A stretch of DNA of 50,663 nucleotides. Origin: Deinococcus cellulosilyticus NBRC 106333 = KACC 11606 (GTDB lineage Bacteria; Deinococcota; Deinococci; Deinococcales; Deinococcaceae). The stretch spans positions 1-50,663 of the forward strand of contig NZ_BJXB01000035.1 of the NCBI RefSeq assembly GCF_007990775.1. The letters run 5' to 3'. Shown piece after piece: positions 32,547 to 41,700 of the stretch; position 1 is the stretch's first letter, and every line of letters starts with the position of its first letter. The position numbers and the translations under genes are program-made. Under the pieces are notes generated by a model that saw only the letters and a list, made by a program, of their open reading frames with translations, was not told the origin of the DNA and did no database searches.

Positions 32547-35519
32547 TCAATCTGCCGCCTCCATCATCCCCACCAGTGGACGCAGCTGCCCCTCTGGAGG
32601 AAGCAAATCCTGACGCCACACGTAATCCCCAGAAAACACAATGTGCTCAAACCTCAAAGGGGAAATGTGCGACAGGACCTCATCGTCAATTTTCTCCCCC
32701 TGACTTCGCAATTCTTTCACTGCTGCCTGCAGGTACCTCGCATTCCAGGTGCTGATCAGGGAGGTCAGGAAGTTCAGGCCCCCAGCCCGCCGTTCCTGGC
32801 TGAACAGGGAATCATCCCGCACTTCCCCACGCCCATGGCAGAACACCGCCTTTTTCAGGTCATGGAACAGTTCGCCCTTATTGAGGTTCCGCTGCACCAC
32901 CCTGCGCATGGCCGGATCTGACCACCAGTCCAACATGAACCGGGTTCGATAGATCCTCCCCACCTCAATGAGGGCCGCCAGCAAACTGTTCCTGCGCCGG
33001 AAAGAAGACAGTTTGCGCAAGATCACCGAGGCCGTCACATGCCCACTCTTGATGCTGGTCACCAGGCGCAAGATGTCTTCCCAGTGTCGGGCCACCAATG
33101 AACGGTCGTATCCGCCGCCCACCACTGAGCTCAACGTGGGATATTTTTTTCTGCGGTCTGGCACAAAGATCTTCAGGTGCTTCAAATCCCGGATCCTCGG
33201 GGTAAACCGGAAGCCCAGCAGGTTCAGCAGGGCAAACACCGCTTCGGTAAAGCCATGTGTGTCCGTGGTGTGCTCGGTGATGCGTAAATCACTCTGGTGG
33301 TACAGGAGACCATCCAAGATGTGGAGGGCATCCCGTTCGTTGCTGGCAATCACCTTGGTGTAAAACGGTGAGTACTGGTCGGAGACATGAGTGTAAAACG
33401 TCACCCCGGGTTCCCGGCCATACCTGCGGTTGAAGGTTCCCGTATCCGATGCCTTCTGGGCGGCCAGAAACCGCTGGCCATCTGACGCCGAATGCTCCCC
33501 ATCACCCCACAGCTGGGCAATGGGGAGTTTGGTGTGAAAGTTGACCAGTTCCGCCTGAGCCGCCCGGAACGTTTCTTCTCGCACGAAGCACTCCCGCACA
33601 AAAGCCAGGCGTTTGAAGTTCACTGGATTGGTGGCATGGGCCATTTTCCTCAGGCTCAGGTTGGTTCCCTCTGCCAGGATCACCGAGTAGAGCTCCTGCA
33701 CGTCCTCGATGGTTTTCGAAAGGGCAAAATGCTGGAAGTGCTTCTGGTAGTCTGTCCAGGTGTCCACCTCCAGCATGATGTCGGTGATTTTGATGGTCGG
33801 AATCATCCCATACAGCCGTTTCCCCAGGCGTTTGGCTTTACCAGACACCGTGATGTCCCGACGATTGCGGGAGACCACCATCTTCCCAGCTTCCATCCGC
33901 ACGTCCTGGAGCTCATCCTGACCCAGTTTCAGGTCCACCTCCGTAAGTTGGGTGGAGAGCCGTTTCATCTGGTTTTCCCAGTACACCGAAAAGTCCTCGG
34001 CAACCATCAAAGGGTGCTGCTTTAGGTGGATCCTCCAGGTGTCCCTCGGGAGCAGGTAATCCTCAAAATGCCGGTACTTGCGGCTCCGTTCCAGGTGGAT
34101 GTCCCCCGCGTGAAGTTTGCGGGTGAGGGTGTCCAGCAGGCAGAGTTCATAATAAGCAGGGTTGACCTTACCGTCTTGCACAACAAACTTCGACCAGCGG
34201 CCAGCAACAAAATCCAGTGGGGCATCTTCTGGAACCTGCATGTCCGGGTCTTTTCCCAGTTCTTTGACCACCTCAATGGCGTCCAGAAAAGGGGTGTCTG
34301 CTGCTGTGGCACCGAAACGGAAGTGGGACAGCAGTTTCCCTGAGTACTGCTGGAAGTGCTCCAGGCGCCTTGCCATCAAAGACAGGCTGTCAAATTCCGT
34401 ATGGCGGGTCAGTTCGGTCACCGCATCCACGGACTTCACATAGGTGTCCCACTCCACCACCTGATCGATGCCCTTGAACGGGTCCTCACCTTGCTTTCTG
34501 GCTTCAATCAGCACCCTGCCGACCTTCTGGTGGATGGCCAACCTATCAGCCAGACCCAGCTGGGTGTCCTGCAGGTCTTCGAGGTACTTGTTGCGGCAGT
34601 TGCGAAGCTGGGCCTGCATGATTTTGGCATGCAAATCGAACACCTGGTCGGTGATCTGCACCGTCACATCCATCAGGATCAGCAGCACGGTGGACCAGCG
34701 TTTCCTTTTTTCCATTTGCCTGAGTTGCTGGGCGTGCAGAAAACGGGATTCCCTGAACATGGCTTCCTGCCGGCTCCTGGGGATGAGTTTCAAAGCCTCC
34801 CAGGGCAACCCCATCTGCTGCAGGAAGTGCAGTTTGTCCAGCAGGCTGGTGATGCTCTTGGGGTTGGCATCCAGATGCTTTTCCCGGAACCAACCCAACA
34901 GTTGGTACTCGGTGTCATCGGAACTCTTGTGGGGCCTGAGCAGGTTTTCAATTTGCCTCTGTCCCTCCTCACCCAGGCCTACAAGGAGGAGGTCCTGGGT
35001 GTGCTTTTCAGCCCAGTCCAGGAGTTGATGGACGGTCATTTCCAGAGGGCCGATTTTGCTCCAGATGACTTTGCGATTCCGCATTTCATCGACCAGCAAG
35101 GCCATCAGGGGGAATCCAGTACAAAGCTGCAGGGCGTGGGGTTTCAGGAAAGTAGAGAAATCCCGGTAGAGTTCAAGCTGCTTGCACGAGGTAAAACCGA
35201 GCTTGCGCTTGAGGTCTTGCCGGTGCTGCTTGAGGGTGACTTGCTTGCCTGACCGGTAATCCTGGTAGAGGCTGGGAGGGAGCTGGAGTTGTGCTGCGAC
35301 GTGCTGGATCACATAAGCCGGGATCTCCAGAGTCTCTGGATCCCGGACCAGGTGCTGCATGATTTTGAGGTGCACGGCATAACCGAGCCTGCTGGCATCC
35401 CCATGTTTCTCCATGACCCACTCAAGCTCTGGCTTGCTGAGGGTGTAGTGGAGGTGGAGGGTGCCTTCGTCCAGGTCAGGGAACTTCAGAAACGTTTTAC
35501 GTTGTGCATGGGTCAGCAT
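32547..35519 (-). CDS. tnpA: Tn3-family transposase (990 aa)
   Basis: Length and motifs match Tn3-family TnpA. The N-terminal DNA-binding region begins MLTHAQRKTFLKFPDLDEG. The catalytic core shows WGDGEHSASDGQRF (first Asp), EHTTDTHGFTEAVFALLNLLG (second Asp) and the Glu region NLNKGELFHDLKKAVFCHGRG, followed by RQDLLPPEGQLRPL near the end. TnpA binds 38-bp terminal repeats and moves the element replicatively, normally with a separate resolvase. I start at the ATG at 35519, giving the usual length; upstream in-frame starts add 43 unlikely residues. No resolvase gene, res site or matching terminal repeats are visible, so the element may be decayed. It ends 314 bases after the previous + gene and is divergent from the RHS gene. 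Confidence 0.9.
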   Translation of the reverse strand: MLTHAQRKTFLKFPDLDEGTLHLHYTLSKPELEWVMEKHGDASRLGYAVHLKIMQHLVRDPETLEIPAYVIQHVAAQLQLPPSLYQDYRSGKQVTLKQHRQDLKRKLGFTSCKQLELYRDFSTFLKPHALQLCTGFPLMALLVDEMRNRKVIWSKIGPLEMTVHQLLDWAEKHTQDLLLVGLGEEGQRQIENLLRPHKSSDDTEYQLLGWFREKHLDANPKSITSLLDKLHFLQQMGLPWEALKLIPRSRQEAMFRESRFLHAQQLRQMEKRKRWSTVLLILMDVTVQITDQVFDLHAKIMQAQLRNCRNKYLEDLQDTQLGLADRLAIHQKVGRVLIEARKQGEDPFKGIDQVVEWDTYVKSVDAVTELTRHTEFDSLSLMARRLEHFQQYSGKLLSHFRFGATAADTPFLDAIEVVKELGKDPDMQVPEDAPLDFVAGRWSKFVVQDGKVNPAYYELCLLDTLTRKLHAGDIHLERSRKYRHFEDYLLPRDTWRIHLKQHPLMVAEDFSVYWENQMKRLSTQLTEVDLKLGQDELQDVRMEAGKMVVSRNRRDITVSGKAKRLGKRLYGMIPTIKITDIMLEVDTWTDYQKHFQHFALSKTIEDVQELYSVILAEGTNLSLRKMAHATNPVNFKRLAFVRECFVREETFRAAQAELVNFHTKLPIAQLWGDGEHSASDGQRFLAAQKASDTGTFNRRYGREPGVTFYTHVSDQYSPFYTKVIASNERDALHILDGLLYHQSDLRITEHTTDTHGFTEAVFALLNLLGFRFTPRIRDLKHLKIFVPDRRKKYPTLSSVVGGGYDRSLVARHWEDILRLVTSIKSGHVTASVILRKLSSFRRRNSLLAALIEVGRIYRTRFMLDWWSDPAMRRVVQRNLNKGELFHDLKKAVFCHGRGEVRDDSLFSQERRAGGLNFLTSLISTWNARYLQAAVKELRSQGEKIDDEVLSHISPLRFEHIVFSGDYVWRQDLLPPEGQLRPLVGMMEAAD

Positions 35520-35710
35520 GGTACATTTTCGCAGCTGTCTTACACTTGTTCGGGGCACACCATGAGGCCTGCCAGAAACGTTCATTCTGGTAGGGCCAGT
35601 TACACAAGGTTCCTCAAAGCTGCGTGAAAAGCCCGGCTCTTGTAACACCAGTGGCCAGACCTATGAGATTGAGTTGAAACTGAAATGAAACTGTGAAACA
35701 TTAAAATCGT

Positions 35711-38700
35711 ATGAATTTTTATCTCAGGAATCGTAAACGCACCACCCTCATGGCCGACCCGGCCCGAAGAGGAGTTGGCCTCACCTTCGCCCTCCTCTAC
35801 CTCCTGCAGCAGTTTTTACCGATGGCCGCAGCAGCCCCCAGCCTCTACGCCCGACCTGGCGCAGGGGTCAGTGACCTCCCCATCGAAGTCCTCGCCTTCA
35901 ACACCCCAGGCTTCGGAGACGTCAGTGACGCCATCAACCTCGCCACCGGAAATGTGTATGTTGACACTGGAAGTCTCGGCCGAAACAACATCCTCGATGC
36001 CAACAGCAGCAAGGACGAGAAGAAAGAAAAGACCATCGCCCAGACGAACTGGAGCCTGCAGAGCAAACTCAGGCTCGAAGGTTACACCGGCCTCCCCACC
36101 GACAGCAAAATGCAAAGTGGCTGGATGCTCTACAGTGGGGACGGCAGTGGCACCGCTTACTCCCACACCTTCATCAACACCTTTGAGGACCCGAAACTGC
36201 CCTCGTGGATCAAGCGGTACCAGAACCTGAAAACCAGTCAATTCAATGGGCTGATCAAAAGCAACGGGGGGAATTTCGACACCAGTTTGCTGGCCATTTA
36301 CACCAGTCAAGCCACACCGGGACTGCAGGTGCCCCAGGAATATCTGGTGTTCGTGAAAAGCAAAATCAGCGCCACAGAAACCCTGTGGATCGCCCATCAC
36401 TATGATCACGGTGGGAACCGCAGCACCTTCTTCAATGACGGTGACCTCGTGGACTTCAAGCAGAACCTCTCCCAGCAGTTCCGGGGAGCCCAGAACAGTG
36501 ACCCTGAGGGCATCGGGGCCTCACCGAAAACCAATCTGGTGTATGTCACCAACGGCACCGGTCAACTGGCAAGCGTGACGGACGAATGGGGACGGTTCAC
36601 CAAATACACCTGGGGCACGTACCAGGGAAGCAACGTGCTGCTGTCCATTCAGGAACTCATTCAGGACAGCACCCAGACCGACACCAGCTGGACCAGACAG
36701 ACCCGGTTCGCTTACGGTCTGGTGCCGTTTGGCACGGAGATCGTGCTGAAGAAAGTCATGTACATTGCACAGACGGGACGGGAAGCTCCTGATCCCACTG
36801 CGGTGAATTCAACGTGCGGGACTCCAGGTGCCTCCGGGTATGATCCCACCAGGGTGTGCAATACCAGTGACTTCGAGCAGGGGTTCACCACCGCTGGAGG
36901 GTACTTTGCCCGGACTTTTGAGTTTGACTATAAGGTTGCGAATGGTCATGTGCTGCTGGAGAAACTCCGCAAACCGCTGCTCAGGGACATCAAACTGTCC
37001 TCAACCCCTGTGTTTGATGAGTACACCTACACGTATGACGAGCAGGTGAGTCCACCCCGGGTGACGGCGGTGACCAGTTCCAGCAAGGACAACATGGTGT
37101 ACTACTACCGGGACACCAGCAACAACCTCCTCAGAGGCCAACCCCTGCCTGCCAGTGGGTTCGTGGTGCAGGTGGATCAGGGCTACCAGGCGCCTTTTAA
37201 CACCAGCAAGTACACCCTCAACAACAAAGGGCAGGTGGTGCAAAAACAACAGGTGGACGGGAACCAGACGCTAACCTGGACGTACCGGTATTACGCCAAC
37301 GGCTACACCGCTCTGGTCACCGAACCCAGTGGGGCCACCACCCACTTCGGGTATGACACCCAGGGCAACCTCGCCAGTGAAACCACCTATGCCACCAGTG
37401 TGGCCCTTCCCACCCTTCCCGCGGGTGGTCCGTACAACCCTGCTGCCCAGAGTGGGTGGGTGAAGCGCACCGAGAGCACTTTCGATGGGGATAACCGACT
37501 GGTGCGGAGTTTCAGCAAGTCCAGCACCGACACCACTTACGGTTACAGTCCTTCTGGCAGTGCCACCGAATACCAGGAGTGGGAGGCCAGCACCTTCGGG
37601 ACCGACCCCAGCAAAAACCAGACGTTCCGGGTGCCGAAAATGGTCACCACCCTCACTGGAGAGATCAACCCTGACCTTCCGGCCCTGCAGAGTGTGATTG
37701 GTACAGCCCTGAAGAGCACTCAGAGTTACGACACGTCAGGTCGTCTCACACAGAGCACTTCTGGCAACACCACCAGCACCCTGCGCACCACCACCTACAC
37801 GTATGCTCTGGGTAACCGCTGGTCCCAAATGCAGGTGACCTCAGCCGCTTCCATCAGCCAACCCAGTGGGCCAGCCAACCAGGTGATCCAGTATGCGGAT
37901 CAGGTGCGCACCGTCCATGACGGGCTCACCACCCACCAGTACTTCTACGATGCTCTGGGCAACGTGGAGGTGGATTACACCTTTGGTAAAGGCGGCACCA
38001 GTGACCAGAAGGTGTTGGTGAGCAGCCTGGACGCCAGCAAAACCCCTTCGTACAGTTATATTTCTCTCCACCAGAAGAGCAATGGTTTCGGTCAGTTGTT
38101 GTTCTCCAGAACAAGTGAGTACCCGTCCAGCAGCCCGATTCGTCAGCAAAGCATGACCCTGTATGCGTCTTCCGGAGAACTGATTTCCTCCTGGGAAGGG
38201 AACACCGCAAACCTGACCACCTACCAGTACTTCACCGACAGTTGGTCCCACCTGGGTCAGGTGAAGAAAGTCCTGTGGGGAGAAGGCAACGGAACCGACC
38301 TGAACACCGTGCAGGCTACCCGCAAGACCACCGAGTACCGGTATGACAGTGAAGGTCGAGTCCTGAAGCAGGCGGTGGACGGCTTCCAGACGGAGTTTGC
38401 TTATGATGCGCTGGGTCGGATGACCACCCAGAAGACCTATGTGAACCGTGCGGACGACATCACAGCGACCCCTGCGGGTCCGGTGGGAACAGTGACCACC
38501 ACCTATGACATCACGGGTCAACCTTATACGGTGACCGAGAATGTGCAGGGGAGTCGTCCGGTGGGTGGGGATGTGAACCTGACAGCTACCACAAAATACA
38601 CGCGAGATGCTTTCGGGCAGGTGACGGCCACCCAATACCCGGATGCCACGGCGGCGTACCAGGTGTACCAGTATTATGACGGGTACGGACGGGTGGTGCA

Positions 38701-41700
38701 GACCACGGATCAGCGCCTTCTGGGAATCAACCAGACGGCAGCGGACAACTCGAGTTACCTGAAGTACGACACTTTGGGCCGTCTGCTGCGGGTGTTGAAA
38801 CCAGCCCTGCGCACCTCAGATGTGAATGGCAAAGGGTACGTGGACAACCGCAGGCCTTACGTGGAATATGTGTACGACGACTTTGGTCGCAAGACCTTCG
38901 AGCGGGAACTGATTGGGAACAGCATCCCGACCCTGTCGAGTTTCTACAAGAGCAGTTATGCCTCTGGGGTGCCTGAGGGGGAGTTCAAGATCACGGAGTT
39001 CCGGTATGACAACTGGGACCGGCTGTTTGAGACGGTGAGCCCCAGGGGGTACAAAACGACGTTGACGCTGGATCAGGCGGGGAATGGGTGGAAGACTGAG
39101 CAGGAGGTGCTAAAGGGCAACGAGCCTGGGTTGAACCTTCCTGCGCAGGAGATCACCACCTATCAGAGTTTTGATGCCCTGGGTCGGGTGTTTCAGTCGT
39201 TTGATGGTCGGGGGTATGAACGCAGGCGCACCTACAACCTGCTCGGGAACGTCACAAGTGAAATTGAACCCGACTCATCCGGAGCATTAATCGTCAGAAA
39301 AATCAATGTTTACTCACATAATGGCCTATTGTTAAAAGTGTTGGAACCTGATGTGAATACCAGTTCAGCGGTAAGTCCGGTACCTCCCGGCGAATTGTCT
39401 TCTCAGTGGACACCAACAAGTTATGCTGGAATGTTTATAATGAAACAACTGGTTTATTCTCTTCGGGCGTATCCTGCAAGCATCACTGTGGCACATGAAA
39501 ACAACGATGCCGCTTCAGGATCGGAGGCCACAACCACTTACACATATGATGCTGATGGTCGTGTACAGTCAGAAAAACTGCCTTCAGGTGAATTCACTGC
39601 TGTGGTGACCCACAGATATGATTCCAGAGGTCTGGAGATCTACACTCAAAGCCCTGAAAAATTTGATGTAACCCGGGACTTTGACGGCATGGGACGCCTT
39701 GTCACAGAGCATCACTGGCCGCGGCGCACCTCAACTGGGGCTGGAGCTGAGGCCGTTTCCATTGATGCAACCGCTGGTTTTAACGACACTGATCACCCCA
39801 AACTGACTTTCCGTTTTGACCGAATGGGCAATTTGACGGAGGAAACCCGCAATCAGTTTGTGACCAAGCATGTCTACAATTCACTTGGTCAGGTTGTTGC
39901 CGAAACCCGTTCACATGATCCTAGCAGAGTCACTGCTCCTCTGTACCGCTTCAATGTCTATCGAGTAGACGGGATGAAGTTGGCTTACACCAGTTTTGAC
40001 TACACCGGGAACATCACCAATGGGGTGTCTGGTCAGTTCACTGATACAGCTGGGAATCTAACACTGTATGAACTGTCAGACGATGGACTTCCCGTCATTG
40101 AGGTATCAAAAAGCGAAATCAGGGGTTTAGATGGGACATCAAGTGCACGGTTCACCGAGTACACCTCGGAGAACATCTATGATGGACGCGGTTTACGTCT
40201 GAAAAGGTCTTTTTCTGGGGATGGCCGTGTATTCGATCACTTGAAGAGGGATGGAAGCATCATGACATCCAATATGCCACGTCAGTACACCACCTTGTGG
40301 AACTATGATTCTGTTGGCAATATGCTTTCACGGGTCGACGTGTCCGTAGATGGAAGCACTGTTCTCTCGCGTTTTGATTACACGTATAATGCCATGAATA
40401 GGCAGGCTGCTGCTTCAGGGTATACTCCACTTTCTTACAAAGATTCGATAAATGATTTTGACAGAGGGACATTTAATGAATTCACCGAGATATATTACAA
40501 TCAAAGAGGACAGATAATTAAATCTATAACGAAAAGCCCTGCTTTTTCAGAAATCCTCCCAATAATGACTGCGGAATATCAATATTATTCCAATGGATCA
40601 TATTCTGAAAAATATGCAACTTCAACTAGCCTGGGGAGGACACGTGAGTCTGGCAGACAGAGTGAATTCAAATACGATCTGACGGGAAGAATTGTGTCAT
40701 ACCGTGATTCCAGAAATAACGAAGCAGTTGAAATTGTAAAATACAAATATGAGCAAAATAGAATCTTAAGCTATATCTTGAATCAAGATTTGAAAATTAC
40801 GTATAGTGATTGCAATTATTCAACGGTAGATTCGAATACCGCCAAACAAATCAAGCACAATAGCGCAAGCGGCACTCAAGGGGCCAATAGTCTTATCTTT
40901 CCAGCAAATACATCCGAGATATGCAAAGAAATCACCGATGCTGTGATAGATCCATCAGGTGGATCCGGAGAACGCCAGATAAATTATGGTCGGAACCTGG
41001 CAAATTATAGTTTTGTGGTAAATCGCTACTGGAAGTCACAACTTATAAATTCTGATATTTACCCTCCTCATGCGACAACAAAGAGTACGCCGACTTGTAA
41101 GGACAATTGCTTTAAGGTTTCAAAATATGACCTTTCCTATAACAGCGATGCATATGGGACTCAAAATATGAGTTCTGCTGGAACCACTTCGATCATGATG
41201 CAATGCAGTGAATACATTTATCATTACTCGATGTATGATTTTTCGAAATGTAGTAGAGCTGCAGATCAGACCTATGATTCTTCCTCCAGTTCAAGTTGGA
41301 GCGAACGTTACGATGATGCTGGTACCAAGCTATCAACAACACAATCAAATTTCTCAGCTGCGGCAGGCAATTCCGGGTACAGCGAAATTACTTCCACTTA
41401 TGAAACACTCTCGGGAGGTGATATATTAACCAGAAAATCAGTTAAAAATATTAGAACTGATGTAGTACAATCGTATACTGAATATACATACAAGCGATAT
41501 AATACAGAAAAGCAAGCCACACAATTTTATAATAGCAAGAGTGAAGATGGCGGCTGTAATCTCCTGATTTTTTGTCGTCCCAGTTATTTTATCGTAAACA
41601 TGAAGGATTTTGCTTATGATCCTTTTGGAAATACGATTCTATTCAGTGAACTTCACTTAAATGTGACCGACTCGACTTCAATCAAGAGTAAAATTTATGC

